Origin: Candidatus Accumulibacter appositus
GTDB lineage: Bacteria > Pseudomonadota > Gammaproteobacteria > Burkholderiales > Rhodocyclaceae
Direction: 5' to 3'
Length of the DNA stretch: 46,967 nt
Assembly (NCBI GenBank): GCA_000585055.1
Contig: JEMX01000074.1
Coordinates: forward strand, 1 to 46,967
Positions 1 through 8,970 of the stretch are shown here, in pieces. A program made the translations under genes and the position numbers. The notes under the pieces were generated by a model, which was not told where the DNA came from, ran no database searches, and saw nothing but the letters and a program-made list of their open reading frames with translations. Position 1 is the stretch's first letter; every line of letters begins with the position of its first letter.

Positions 1-1211
1 TGTGGAAACGGCGTATTCATCAGGTAGAGCACGCCTTGCACCTTTTTGCCTTTCTGTAGGCCTTCGAACGCAACTTCGTAGGTATCCAGGGTGCGCCCCG
101 CCATTTGCTCGCTACGACGCTTGAATGCCACCAGGGGCAGGCTTTCCAACATCTTGCTTGGCTGGAGCTGCCCGATTCTGGGCTGCTCTACGGCCGTTGC
201 AATGGCTTCCTGGATGAGCATCTGGGCGCTCACGCCCAGGGCTGCGTTGTGAGTGGTCGCGCCCAGGTCGCGAATCAACTCGCCGCGTGGACCGTAGATG
301 TCTCGCAGGTAGGCGCTGTAGCCGCCCTTGTTGAGATCGGTGGCAAGCTGTTGGAAGACCTCCCAATTCGCCGGGATTGATTCGCGCCATATTGGCATGT
401 TGAAGGCTCGATCGATGATCTCGACCTGACGGGAAGCGGCGGCGGTAGTGGCCTTGGCTTTGGCCGCAGGCTTGGCAAGCGGATCGATCTCCCTGACCGA
501 GTTTGGCGCTTGCGGCCGAGGCTGCTGCCGACTGACGCCGGTCTCGCGCACTTCGAAGCCTCGAAAAGCAAAGCTGCCCGTGCCCATCGCGACAATGCCG
601 ACGAATCCGCGACCAAGCTCGGCGTTGCCCATGCTCCCCATGACTTGACCATCGAGGCTCCATTCGATTTCGGATGGACGCTCCACGATGACCAGTTCGT
701 GCCAGCCATCGCGCCCGCCCGACTTCTCCACCGCGGATGACAGCCGGGGCTCGAGGCCCGCCTGCCCGCGACGCAGGAGCGAGAGTTGCCGCCCCTTGTC
801 CTCGATCACCAAAGGATAGTAAATCGGACCCTGCGGCTGGAAGCCATAGAGCAATCCGACACGGCTCGACTCTGTCCACTGCGCCTTGACCTCGACGCGA
901 ATCGTTCTCGCCCCGTCGACACCCGCCTTGGCATAGAGGTAGAAGATGGCGCCGGGATCCCTTTCGTTGGCAAGAATGAAGCTGCCGTCACGGATCGACC
1001 CTTGCCACTTGCCGTCGCGACCCTCGAAAAGAAATTGCGCAAGCGGACCCATCGAGGCTGCACTTGGCGCGGCCACGGCGCCGCCTGCGCCGACAAGCAT
1101 TGCCAGGGCGATCGCCACCAAGCAGCGCCGCAGCTGTCCGGCAATCTGCGGGCGAAAGCACCGTGAAGCAGGGTGCTGGATCGGGGTTCTCCACACTGTC
1201 GCGTCGTTCAT
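1..1211 (-). CDS. Secreted protein of unknown function, 3' end beyond the window
   Basis: The minus strand is open from an ATG at 1211 to the window edge, giving at least 403 residues with no stop. A GGAG about 8 bases before the ATG supports the start. After a basic 28-residue leader comes a hydrophobic stretch ending in GGAVAAPSAA, which looks like a signal peptide. Residues of about 50-190 alternate like a beta-sandwich, with phrases such as GKWQGSIRDGSF, RVGLLYGF and FAFRGFEVRE that recall LamG/DUF1080-type lectin folds. An Ala/Lys/Pro-rich linker follows, then a more helical part (EVFQQLATDLNKGGYSAYLRD). I do not recognise the family. The protein is probably periplasmic or exported. The lectin-like reading is a fold impression only. 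The C-terminus is missing. Confidence 0.7.
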   Translation of the reverse strand, partial: MNDATVWRTPIQHPASRCFRPQIAGQLRRCLVAIALAMLVGAGGAVAAPSAASMGPLAQFLFEGRDGKWQGSIRDGSFILANERDPGAIFYLYAKAGVDGARTIRVEVKAQWTESSRVGLLYGFQPQGPIYYPLVIEDKGRQLSLLRRGQAGLEPRLSSAVEKSGGRDGWHELVIVERPSEIEWSLDGQVMGSMGNAELGRGFVGIVAMGTGSFAFRGFEVRETGVSRQQPRPQAPNSVREIDPLAKPAAKAKATTAAASRQVEIIDRAFNMPIWRESIPANWEVFQQLATDLNKGGYSAYLRDIYGPRGELIRDLGATTHNAALGVSAQMLIQEAIATAVEQPRIGQLQPSKMLESLPLVAFKRRSEQMAGRTLDTYEVAFEGLQKGKKVQGVLYLMNTPFP

Positions 1212-1605
1212 GTTTGCGGCTCCGTTGTCGTTTAGGCGGGGGAGAATGGGAAGTAAGGATCGGCTGCCCAATCCCATCGCCGCAGAAGATAGCATCGAAA
1301 CAAATGCCTCGGCAAAGCTCAGGTCTGTCTCGCCGGCGTGAAAATCCTCGAATGAAGCGGATACGCCCGCCCCATTTGGCGCGCAGGTCGCGGAACACGG
1401 AGAGCGTCAGAACGATCACCACTCCAGCGATAGCGCCGAGGAATGCGGCGGCGCCAGGGTGACCGCCGACGATCAGCATTCCTGCGGCACCGAGCATGAA
1501 ATACTCAGCGCGGCAATCCAGTCAGTGACCAAGGCAGCGCCGAGCCGCTCGGCCAGGGACGGGCGCATGAGGTTTGGCTGATTGCTGTCGGTTGGCAGGC
1601 GAATT
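1212..1605. other. Gap with only a doubtful small membrane ORF
   Basis: No convincing gene lies between the left-edge secreted gene and the regulator stop. On the minus strand a frame starting with ATG at 1497 encodes a plausible transmembrane segment (MLGAAGMLIVGG, then AFLGAIAGVVIVLTLSV), but it lacks a Shine-Dalgarno sequence. Its frame then runs about 220 bases into the real secreted gene in a different frame. A second minus-strand start at 1566-1568 gives only 31 residues (MRPSLAERLGAAL...). The two together could be remnants of one small membrane protein split by a frameshift. This is weak. Confidence 0.2.
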
Positions 1606-3144
1606 TCAGAGGCCACTCACCGAGCAGCGTCGTCGCACCTCGGGCTGGCTGACGCCCTGCTCGCGCCGACAGCGCTCTTCGATGACGCGGCACAATTGCG
1701 CGGCGGCAGTCTCGATGGTCTGGGCGTCGATGGCGGCGAAGCCAAGGACCATCCCCGAACGGCTGTAGGCCGGGTCGGCGTAGTACATCGACAGCGGTCG
1801 CACAACGATGCCGGCCTTGAGCATTTCGTTTGACAGCGCGACATCATTCAGCGGCTGGCTGAAGAAGTAGGGCAGATGCAAGCCGGCCAGGCCGCCGCTG
1901 GTGCTCACCAGATCGCCGAGCCGCGATTCGACGGCGCGGCGCAGCACGTTGCGGCGTTCCTGGTAGATGCTGCGCACACGCTTCAGGTGTGCGCCGAGAT
2001 GGCCCGCGTCGATGAATTCGGCGAGTGCCGCCTGTTCGATCATGCGCCCTTCCCGGTAGAGCTCGGCGTTGCCGGTGGCAAAGGCTTCGGCGAGCTGTTC
2101 GGGGACCACCAGATAAGCGAGGCGCAAACCGGGGAACATGGTCTTGCTGAAGGTGCCGAGATAGATCACCCGCTGCGATCGCGCTTGCCCGAAGAGCGAA
2201 CCGATGGTGTAGGGGTGATAGCGGATCTCGTTGTCGTAGTCATCCTCGATCACCCAGGCACGGTTCGTTTCGGCCAGTTCAAGGAGCTGCATGCGCCGGC
2301 TCAGCGACATGACCACCCCGGTCGGGTACTGGCTGGAAGGGGAAACGAAGATCAGACGCGGCGGTGCCGGCGACCCCGGCGCTGGCAGCGACAGGCCTTC
2401 GTCATCGACCGGGATCGGCGCGATCTGCAGCCCGTTGGCACGCAGGACGTTGCTCGCTCCCCAGTAGCCGGGGTCCTCCATCCAGGCATGATCGCCGTTG
2501 TCGCAGAGCATGCGCGCGCAGAGATCGATGGCCTGATGCGAGCCGTTGAGAATCAGGATTTGCCGCGGCGAACAGCTCATCCGCCGTGACGCACGCAGGT
2601 AGTCGGCGAGCACTGCTTTCAAGGGTCCGTAGCCGCCGTGGCTGTAGCGCGCGAGGTGGCGTTGTTCGAAGCGGATGTTCTTCGCCAGCAGGCGCCGCCA
2701 GGTGGCGAAGGGAAACAGGCCGACGTCGGGCGCTCCCGGCACGAAGGCGCCGCTCTGGATGCGGCTGCTGGTCGCGTGCTGGGCAATCGCGCTGCCGCGC
2801 TGCGACAGGCTCGCCACGTGACCGGCCCGATCGGGCGGCTGGGTCCGGCGCGCATGGCCGGGTGCTGCCGCGGGCAGGGCCTCCGAGACCAGCGTCGCTG
2901 AGCCGCCGCGACTCTGCAGATAGCCTTCGACGAGGAGCTGCTCGTAGACCCTGACCAGCGTGCTGCGGCTGACGCCGAGGTCGCTGGCCAGACGCCGGGT
3001 TGGCGGCAGCGGGCTGCCGGCAGGCAGTTCGCCGTCCAGGATCAAGCGCCGCAGAACGAGGTGCAAGGCGGCTTGTGTTCGCGATCCCCGCGGCTCGCTC
3101 GCGAATCGATCGCGAATGAGCTCAATGCGCAGCGATTTGTCCAT
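1606..3144 (-). CDS. MocR/GabR-family PLP-binding transcriptional regulator
   Basis: A 512-residue protein with a GntR-type winged helix at residues 1-80 (ILDGELPAGSPLPPTRRLA, LGVSRSTLVRVYEQL) joined to a fold-type I aminotransferase domain. The cofactor motifs are intact: NGSHQAID near 200, EDPGYWGA at 223-230, SQYPTG at 271-276, EDDYDNEIRY from 300, and GTFSKTMFPGLR, where Lys334 should form the PLP Schiff base. Known relatives such as GabR sense an amino compound as PLP adduct and activate divergent genes, often gabTD. Here too the gene is divergent from gabD/gabT-like genes, and a direct-repeat operator lies in the shared promoter region. The ligand is not known; an amino acid or amine used by the neighbouring enzymes is likely. 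Confidence 0.93.
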   Translation of the reverse strand: MDKSLRIELIRDRFASEPRGSRTQAALHLVLRRLILDGELPAGSPLPPTRRLASDLGVSRSTLVRVYEQLLVEGYLQSRGGSATLVSEALPAAAPGHARRTQPPDRAGHVASLSQRGSAIAQHATSSRIQSGAFVPGAPDVGLFPFATWRRLLAKNIRFEQRHLARYSHGGYGPLKAVLADYLRASRRMSCSPRQILILNGSHQAIDLCARMLCDNGDHAWMEDPGYWGASNVLRANGLQIAPIPVDDEGLSLPAPGSPAPPRLIFVSPSSQYPTGVVMSLSRRMQLLELAETNRAWVIEDDYDNEIRYHPYTIGSLFGQARSQRVIYLGTFSKTMFPGLRLAYLVVPEQLAEAFATGNAELYREGRMIEQAALAEFIDAGHLGAHLKRVRSIYQERRNVLRRAVESRLGDLVSTSGGLAGLHLPYFFSQPLNDVALSNEMLKAGIVVRPLSMYYADPAYSRSGMVLGFAAIDAQTIETAAAQLCRVIEERCRREQGVSQPEVRRRCSVSGL

Positions 3145-3172
3145 TGACGAGCGGGTGAGGGGGAAGCGTCAG

Positions 3173-3233
3173 ATTGGTATCAGAATTAAGCAACTAATTG
3201 GTTCGATTGTGCACCGCTTTGGGGCGTACAGTC
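3173..3233 (+). promoter_or_regulatory. Proposed MocR operator and promoter for the gabD operon
   Basis: ATTGGTATCAG at 3173-3183 is followed by a second ATTGGT at 3197-3202, a direct repeat with 24-bp start spacing. TGTGC follows at 3208-3212, and a -10-like TACAGT at 3227-3232. It lies in the divergent region between the regulator (start 3144) and gabD (start 3329). MocR proteins characteristically bind direct repeats overlapping the -35 region, as here. The same arrangement recurs at 16728-16788, which is the main support. Transcription would start near 3239. Confidence 0.6.
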
Positions 3234-3328
3234 AATTCGGGATAGCCGGTGCTGGCAACGGCTGCCGTCTGGCCGGTGAGGCTTTACGGAAATCGGAAAA
3301 ATTGACTACGCCAGAAGGAGAAACGGCT

Positions 3329-4783
3329 TTGAAACTTGGCGATACCAAACTGCTCAAGCAGTTGTGCTACATCAACGGCCAATGGGCTGCCGCCGACAAT
3401 GGGCGCAGCTTTGCGGTGATCAATCCGGCCAGCGGCGAAGAGCTGGCGACGGTGCCGGACATGGGCGCTGAAGAAACGCGGCGGGCCATCGAAGCGGCGC
3501 GGGCCGCGCAGCCGGCGTGGCGGGCGCATACCGCCGGTGAGCGGGCGAAGGTGCTGCGGCGCTGGTTTGAGCTGCTGCTTGCCAACCAGGAGGATCTGGC
3601 ACAACTGATGACCGCCGAGCAGGGCAAGCCGCTCGCAGAAGCCCGTGGCGAGATTGTCTACGCGGCTTCGTTCATCGAGTGGTTTGCCGAGGAAGGCAAG
3701 CGCATCTACGGTGACATCGTTCCGCCGCATCACGCCGACAAGCGCGTTCTGGTGACCAAGGAGCCGATCGGCGTCTGCGCGGCGATCACGCCGTGGAATT
3801 TTCCGGCGGCGATGATCACCCGCAAGGTTGGCCCGGCGCTGGCCGCCGGCTGTTGCGTGGTGCTCAAGCCGGCCGAGGCGACGCCGCTTTCGGCGCTGGC
3901 GCTGGCCGAACTCGCCGAGCGCGCCGGTGTCCCGGCGGGTGTTTTCAATGTCGTGACCGGCGACGCGCCGGCGATCGGCGGCGAGCTGTGCGCCAATCCG
4001 ACGGTGCGCAAGCTCAGTTTCACCGGCTCTACCGAAGTCGGCCGCATTCTCATGCAGCAATGCGCGCCAACGATCAAGAAACTGTCGCTGGAGTTGGGCG
4101 GCAACGCTCCATTCATCGTCTTCGACGACGCCGATCTCGATGCCGCGGTGCAGGGCGCGATTCTGTCGAAGTATCGCAACGCCGGTCAGACCTGCGTCTG
4201 CGCCAACCGCTTGCTGGTGCAGGAAGGCGTCTACGACGTTTTCGTTGAGAAGCTGGCCGTGGCGGTTGCCGGTCTGCGCGTCGGCAATGGTGTCGAGGAG
4301 GGCGTCACGCAAGGCCCGCTGATCGACGCGGCGGCGATCGCCAAGGTCGAAGAGCTGGTCGAAGACGCGCGCAGCAAGGGCGCTCGCGTGGTCTGCGGCG
4401 GCAAGCCGCACAGTCTCGGACGAACCTATTACGAGCCGACGATTCTGGCCCACGTGACTGCGGCGATGCGCATCGCGCGCGAGGAAGTCTTTGGGCCGGT
4501 GGCACCGGTTTTTGCGTTCAAAACCGAGGCTGAAGCGGTGGCCATGGCCAACGATACCGAGTGTGGTCTGGCGTCTTACTTCTATACCGAAAACCTGGCC
4601 CGCACAATGCGTGTTTCAAGTGCTCTGGAATATGGCATCGTCGGCGTCAACACCGGTTTGATCTCGACCGAAGTGGCGCCGTTCGGGGGTATGAAGTCCT
4701 CCGGACTGGGGCGCGAGGGTTCCAAGTACGGCATCGAGGATTATCTGGAAATCAAGCACGTTTGCATCGGCGGAATCAACTGA
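3329..4783 (+). CDS. gabD: NAD(P)-dependent succinate-semialdehyde-type dehydrogenase
   Basis: Aldehyde dehydrogenase of 484 residues, close to the usual GabD length. The family motifs are present: ITPWNFP, GSTEVGR, LELGGNAPF with general base Glu255, and NAGQTCVC with nucleophile Cys289. I start it at TTG 3329 (MKLGDTKLL...) because AGAAGGAG sits 8 bases before it. The frame is open further upstream, but that part has no family similarity and crosses the operator. Known GabD oxidises succinate semialdehyde to succinate after GABA transamination, and the next gene is a GABA-type aminotransferase. The true substrate could be another omega-aldehyde acid, such as glutarate semialdehyde or a guanidino analogue. 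Confidence 0.9.
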   Translation: MKLGDTKLLKQLCYINGQWAAADNGRSFAVINPASGEELATVPDMGAEETRRAIEAARAAQPAWRAHTAGERAKVLRRWFELLLANQEDLAQLMTAEQGKPLAEARGEIVYAASFIEWFAEEGKRIYGDIVPPHHADKRVLVTKEPIGVCAAITPWNFPAAMITRKVGPALAAGCCVVLKPAEATPLSALALAELAERAGVPAGVFNVVTGDAPAIGGELCANPTVRKLSFTGSTEVGRILMQQCAPTIKKLSLELGGNAPFIVFDDADLDAAVQGAILSKYRNAGQTCVCANRLLVQEGVYDVFVEKLAVAVAGLRVGNGVEEGVTQGPLIDAAAIAKVEELVEDARSKGARVVCGGKPHSLGRTYYEPTILAHVTAAMRIAREEVFGPVAPVFAFKTEAEAVAMANDTECGLASYFYTENLARTMRVSSALEYGIVGVNTGLISTEVAPFGGMKSSGLGREGSKYGIEDYLEIKHVCIGGIN

Positions 4784-4792
4784 GCCTGCGGG

Positions 4793-4816
4793 CGAATTGA
4801 CGAATTGACGAATTGA
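4793..4816 (+). repeat. Three tandem copies of CGAATTGA before the gabT ribosome site
   Basis: An 8-bp unit, CGAATTGA, is repeated three times without change in the short gap between gabD and gabT. It ends directly before the AGAGGAG Shine-Dalgarno sequence. Copy number change would alter only spacing between the genes, not a frame. Confidence 0.9.
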
Positions 4817-4829
4817 AGAGGAGAACGAA

Positions 4830-6137
4830 ATGAATGCACCGAACGGAAAGCCGGCCACGCAAACCAATGCCGAGCTGATGGCGCGACGCCAGGCGGCCTT
4901 GCCCAGGGGGGTTGGCCAGGCGCATCCGCTATTTGCCGAAAGCGCCCAGAACGCCGAAATCTGGGACGTCGAGGGTCGTCGCTGGATCGATTTCTGCGCC
5001 GGTATCGCGGTGGTCAATACCGGGCACTGCCATCCCAGGCTGGTGGCTGCGGCGCGCGAGCAACTGGACGCGTTTACGCACACCTGTTTTCAGGTCGTTG
5101 CCTACGAGTCCTACGTCGAACTCTGCGAGCGGCTTAATGCTGCCGCGCCTGGCCCGACGCCGAAGAAATCCTTTCTCGTCAATACCGGCGCGGAAGCCGT
5201 CGAGAACGCGGTGAAAATCGCCCGCGCAGCGACCGGACGGACCGGTGTCATTGCCTTCGGCGGTGGCTTCCACGGCCGCACCATGTTCGGTCTGGCGCTG
5301 ACCGGCAAGGTCGCGCCCTACAAGGTCAAGTTCGGGCCCTTCCCCGGCGGCATTTTCCACGTTCCGTTTCCGAATGTCCTGCACGGCGTTTCGGAAGAGG
5401 ATTCCATGGCTGCCATCGAACGTCTCTTCGCCTACAGCATCGAAGCCGCCGACGTCGGGGCCATTGTGATCGAACCGGTCCAGGGTGAGGGCGGTTACCT
5501 ACCCGCGCCGCCCGGTTTTCTGCGTCGCCTGCGGACCTTGTGCGACAAGCACGGGATCCTGCTGGTGGCCGACGAAGTGCAGTGCGGGATTGCCCGTTGC
5601 GGCAAGCTCTTCGCCACTGAACACTACGACGTCGAGCCAGACCTCATCACCCTCGCCAAAGGTCTCGGTGGGGGACTGCCGGTGGCCGCCGTCGTCGGCA
5701 AGGCAGAGATCATGGACGCAGCCGAAGTGGGCGGTCTTGGTTCCACCTATGCCGGTAGTCCGATTGCCGTGGCCGGTGCCCTGGCCGTGCTCGACATTGT
5801 CGAGGAAGAAAAGCTGTGCAGCCGCTCGATGGCGCTCGGTGAGCGCATGCGCACGCGCTTTACCGCGATGCAGAAGAAATACTCGAGTATCGCCGACGTG
5901 CGTGGCCTCGGGGCGATGACGGCGGTCGAGTTCTGCCGCAACGGCGACCCGCAGCAAGCGGCTGGCGACATGGCCCTGGCGCTGAAGAATGAAGCGGCCA
6001 AGCGCGGCTTGCTGTTGCTGTTGTGCGGAGCGCACGGTAATGTACTGCGGGTGATGATTCCGCTGACCATCTCCGAGGCGCTGCTGGACGAGGGCCTGGA
6101 TGTCATCGAGGCCTCACTGCAGGCGATTGGCGCCTGA
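4830..6137 (+). CDS. gabT: 4-aminobutyrate-type class III aminotransferase
   Basis: A 435-residue class III aminotransferase. Visible motifs are NTGAEAVENAVKIAR (phosphate binding), FHGRT, EPVQGEGGY, ADEVQCGIARCGKLFA and LAKGLGGGLP, with PLP Lys277. The ADEVQ.G.AR.GKLFA pattern is typical of GabT. It transfers a terminal amino group to 2-oxoglutarate, giving the semialdehyde that the upstream dehydrogenase can oxidise. The start has a strong AGAGGAG 8 bases upstream. A 176-base gap with no evident terminator separates it from the nitrilase-type gene, so transcription may continue. The exact amine (GABA, 5-aminovalerate, putrescine-like) cannot be read from sequence. Confidence 0.92.
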   Translation: MNAPNGKPATQTNAELMARRQAALPRGVGQAHPLFAESAQNAEIWDVEGRRWIDFCAGIAVVNTGHCHPRLVAAAREQLDAFTHTCFQVVAYESYVELCERLNAAAPGPTPKKSFLVNTGAEAVENAVKIARAATGRTGVIAFGGGFHGRTMFGLALTGKVAPYKVKFGPFPGGIFHVPFPNVLHGVSEEDSMAAIERLFAYSIEAADVGAIVIEPVQGEGGYLPAPPGFLRRLRTLCDKHGILLVADEVQCGIARCGKLFATEHYDVEPDLITLAKGLGGGLPVAAVVGKAEIMDAAEVGGLGSTYAGSPIAVAGALAVLDIVEEEKLCSRSMALGERMRTRFTAMQKKYSSIADVRGLGAMTAVEFCRNGDPQQAAGDMALALKNEAAKRGLLLLLCGAHGNVLRVMIPLTISEALLDEGLDVIEASLQAIGA

Positions 6138-6313
6138 GTTGCTGACTTCGCAGCCCTGTGGACGGAGCGCCCTGCGGCATTCCTGCTTTCTCAGGAGCTG
6201 CGTAGCGGCCGGCGAACACGAATTCCGATCGGCTTGGCTGCGCTATGTCGGAGCGTGGCGTGCATTCGACAAATGTCATTACCGATACCTAAAGTGGCGG
6301 GGGAGCCCATTTC

Positions 6314-7312
6314 ATGATTCCATTTTCAATTGCCGGCATCCAGATGAATGTCTCGATGGAGCGCGAGAACATCACCGCGATGGGGCACAAGCTGGACGTC
6401 GTCATGGCCCGTTTTCCCTGGGTGCAGATGGTCGTCTTCAGCGAGCTGGCTGCCTACGGGCCGGCGCCCTATCATGCCCAGCCGACGGGCGGGCCGGCCG
6501 AGCAGATTTTCTGTCAGATGGCCGCCAAGCACGGCCTCTGGCTGCTGCCGGGCTCGATGTTCGAGCGTGTCGGTGACGACATCTACAACACCACGTCGGT
6601 AATCGATCCGAACGGCCATGTGGTGGCCCGCTACCGCAAGATGTTCCCTTTCCTGCCTTACGAAATGGGTATCAAGCCGGGGACCGATTTCTGTGTCTTC
6701 GACGTCCCCAACATCGGGCGTTTCGGCGTTTCCATCTGCTACGACATGTGGTTTCCGGAAACGACGCGCACGCTGGTGTCGATGGGCGCCGAATGCATTC
6801 TCCATCCGACGATGACCGACACCATCGATCGCGACGTCGAATTACCGATTGCCCGTGCCAGCGCGACGATCAATCAGTGCTATTTCTTCGATGTCAACGG
6901 TGTTGGCGACTGCGGTACCGGTCACTCGATCGTCGTCGGCCCGTCCGGCTACGTGATTCACGTCGCCGGCGGTGGCGAGGAAATCATCCCAGTGGAGATC
7001 GATCTGTCGCGGGTGCGTCGGGAACGTGAGGTCGGCATTCGTGGTCTGGGCCAGACGCTGAAAAGTTTCCGTGATCGGCCGATAGAGTTTCCGGTCTATC
7101 AGAAGCACCTGGGCCGGCAGGAGGGTTATCTGAACAGCCTCGGGCCGCTGATCAAACCCAGCCGCGGGTCGCGCGCCGAACCGGTTGCCCTGCCCGAGGG
7201 GGCGGTGGCCGGTCCGGACGGTTCGATCATCCGCGTGGCCGATCTCAAGACGGACGTCGACGTCGCTGCCGGGGCGACGGAGAACGCAGCACCGTACCAC
7301 GCTGGTTCGTGA
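6314..7312 (+). CDS. Nitrilase-superfamily carbon-nitrogen hydrolase (amidase)
   Basis: A 332-residue carbon-nitrogen hydrolase. The catalytic Glu-Lys-Cys triad is readable as Glu44 (FSELAAYG), Lys109 (RYRKMFPF) and Cys142 (SICYDMWFPE). Members cleave non-peptide C-N bonds, for example aliphatic amides, N-carbamoyl amines or deaminated glutathione. Its place after gabDT and before a ligase and decarboxylase suggests release of ammonia or an amine from an amide intermediate, as N-carbamoylputrescine amidase does in agmatine catabolism. The specific substrate is unknown. GGGGGAG lies about 8 bases before the ATG. The last 60 residues, after the catalytic domain, are low in recognisable motifs. 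Confidence 0.88.
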   Translation: MIPFSIAGIQMNVSMERENITAMGHKLDVVMARFPWVQMVVFSELAAYGPAPYHAQPTGGPAEQIFCQMAAKHGLWLLPGSMFERVGDDIYNTTSVIDPNGHVVARYRKMFPFLPYEMGIKPGTDFCVFDVPNIGRFGVSICYDMWFPETTRTLVSMGAECILHPTMTDTIDRDVELPIARASATINQCYFFDVNGVGDCGTGHSIVVGPSGYVIHVAGGGEEIIPVEIDLSRVRREREVGIRGLGQTLKSFRDRPIEFPVYQKHLGRQEGYLNSLGPLIKPSRGSRAEPVALPEGAVAGPDGSIIRVADLKTDVDVAAGATENAAPYHAGS

Positions 7313-7346
7313 GCAGCCGGCTTCTTCGACAAGAGGGGGTGCGCAG

Positions 7347-8951
7347 ATGAGTACCAGTTTGATCATTATCGGGCTGGCCGTCGGCACCCTGCTTGGATTC
7401 GGGATTTTTGCGCTACAGCAGCATCGCGCAAAAGCAGTACCCCAGAAAAATTTACCCCCACAGAGGAGACAAGATATGAGCCAAGACAAACCAACGATGC
7501 CGACGATTACCAGCATGTCGGACCTGCGACTGTTCTTCCATCGCAATCAGCGCCCGATTTACTTCATCAGCGCCACCAACTTCAATCTCGCCGGTATGGA
7601 TGAGCGGGTGCCGCACTTCAAGCACATCAATTACATCGACTGCTACGATGGTCGCCATCCGAACGTCTTCGTCCCCAGCGAGCAACCGCATCCGGAATTC
7701 GAAGGAATCGAGGATATCAACAACTACCTGCTGCAGAACAAGGAGGTTATCGACTACATCAAGGGGCGCGGTGGCGACCCCGTTGCCGTCTTCCTGATGT
7801 TCGACGAGAAGACCGAGGAGCTGTGCAAGGAACTGGGTATCGAGCTGTGGTTCCCGCCGGCATCGCTGCGCACCCGTTGTGACAACAAGATGGAAACCGT
7901 GCGCATCGGCAACAAGGCCGGCGTGCAGTCGGTACCCAACGTGCTGGCCAAGGTCGAAAGCTACGCGCAGCTGCTCGAGCTGACCAAGGAACATGGGCTG
8001 GGCAATGATCTGGTGATTCAGTCGGCGTTCGGCGACTCCGGTCACACCACCTTCTTCATTTCCAACGAAGAGGAATGGAAGAAGTACGCCGACGAGATCG
8101 TCAAGGATCCCGAAGTCAAGGTCATGAAGCGCATCAACTGTCGCGGCGGAACCCTGGAAGCCTGCGTTACCCGCTGCGGCACGGTCGTCGGTCCGCTGCT
8201 CACCGAAATCGTCGGCGCCAAGGAACTGACCCCCTACAAGGGCGGCTGGTGCGGCAACGAGGTTTTCCCCGGGGCGTTTCCGGAAAAGGCGCGCATCAAG
8301 GCGCGCGACTCGGCCTATGCCTTTGGTAACCAGTTGCTCAAGGAGGGCTATCGCGGGTACTTCGACCTCGATTTCCTGATCGACCAGGACACCGAGGAAG
8401 TCTATCTGGGCGAGCTCAACCCACGTGTCTGCGGCGCCAGCCCGATGACCAACCATGCCGCTTTCGCCTATGCCGACGCGCCCCTGTTCTTCTTCCATCT
8501 GCTTGAGTTCAGCGGTGCGGACTTCGATCTCGACGTGGCGGCGATGAACGAGCGCTGGAAGAACCCCAAGTACATCGATAGCTGGAGCCAGCTGGTCATG
8601 AAATACACCGACGAGGAAGTCGATATCGTCGAGCAGGCGCCAGAATCGGGGATCTACCGCATGGATGACGCCGGCAACGTCAGTTTTCACCGCTTCGACT
8701 ATCACCGCCTGGCGGTCGAAGGCGAGAGCGAGGCTTTCTGGTTGCGCATCACCGGTCCCGGTGACTACCGCTATGAAGGGGCCGATCTGGGGATCCTGAT
8801 TACCCGTGGTCGTTCGATGACCGAGGAATTCAAGATCAACACCCGCGCGGAGAACTGGATCCGCGGCATCAAGAGTTTCTACAAGGGACGTCCTCTCGAT
8901 ACCGCCGTCGCCGAACCGGTGCCGTCGGCCGGCGCGTTCAAGATTCTCTGA
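7347..8951 (+). CDS. ATP-grasp ligase with N-terminal membrane anchor and internal second start
   Basis: From ATG 7347 the protein has 534 residues. Residues 4-23 (SLIIIGLAVGTLLGFGIFAL) form one transmembrane segment, followed by a short linker. A second ATG at 7476 in the same frame (MSQDKPTMPT) would give a soluble 491-residue form. Both starts have good Shine-Dalgarno sites 7 bases upstream (AAGAGGGGG and GAGGAG). The body is an ATP-grasp domain: LVIQSAFGDSGHTTFF for nucleotide binding and FDLDFLID...LGELNPRVCGAS with the Mg-binding Glu and Asn. ATP-grasp enzymes join a carboxylate, through an acyl phosphate, to an amine or thiol. Some databases would call it biotin-carboxylase-like, but no biotin partner is nearby. 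I infer amide formation on a pathway intermediate. Confidence 0.85.
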   Translation: MSTSLIIIGLAVGTLLGFGIFALQQHRAKAVPQKNLPPQRRQDMSQDKPTMPTITSMSDLRLFFHRNQRPIYFISATNFNLAGMDERVPHFKHINYIDCYDGRHPNVFVPSEQPHPEFEGIEDINNYLLQNKEVIDYIKGRGGDPVAVFLMFDEKTEELCKELGIELWFPPASLRTRCDNKMETVRIGNKAGVQSVPNVLAKVESYAQLLELTKEHGLGNDLVIQSAFGDSGHTTFFISNEEEWKKYADEIVKDPEVKVMKRINCRGGTLEACVTRCGTVVGPLLTEIVGAKELTPYKGGWCGNEVFPGAFPEKARIKARDSAYAFGNQLLKEGYRGYFDLDFLIDQDTEEVYLGELNPRVCGASPMTNHAAFAYADAPLFFFHLLEFSGADFDLDVAAMNERWKNPKYIDSWSQLVMKYTDEEVDIVEQAPESGIYRMDDAGNVSFHRFDYHRLAVEGESEAFWLRITGPGDYRYEGADLGILITRGRSMTEEFKINTRAENWIRGIKSFYKGRPLDTAVAEPVPSAGAFKIL

Positions 8952-8970
8952 TCGCCGGCTGAGGAGGTCG

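Noticed and set aside
2960..3328. N-terminal extension of gabD to 607 residues
   Set aside because: It crosses the regulator gene and operator and has no family similarity; TTG 3329 has the Shine-Dalgarno and gives normal length.
6278..6295. Reverse-oriented TTAGGTATCGG, 8 of 11 matches to the MocR half site, before the amidase gene
   Set aside because: No second half site at the 24-bp spacing and no aligned -10; could be chance.
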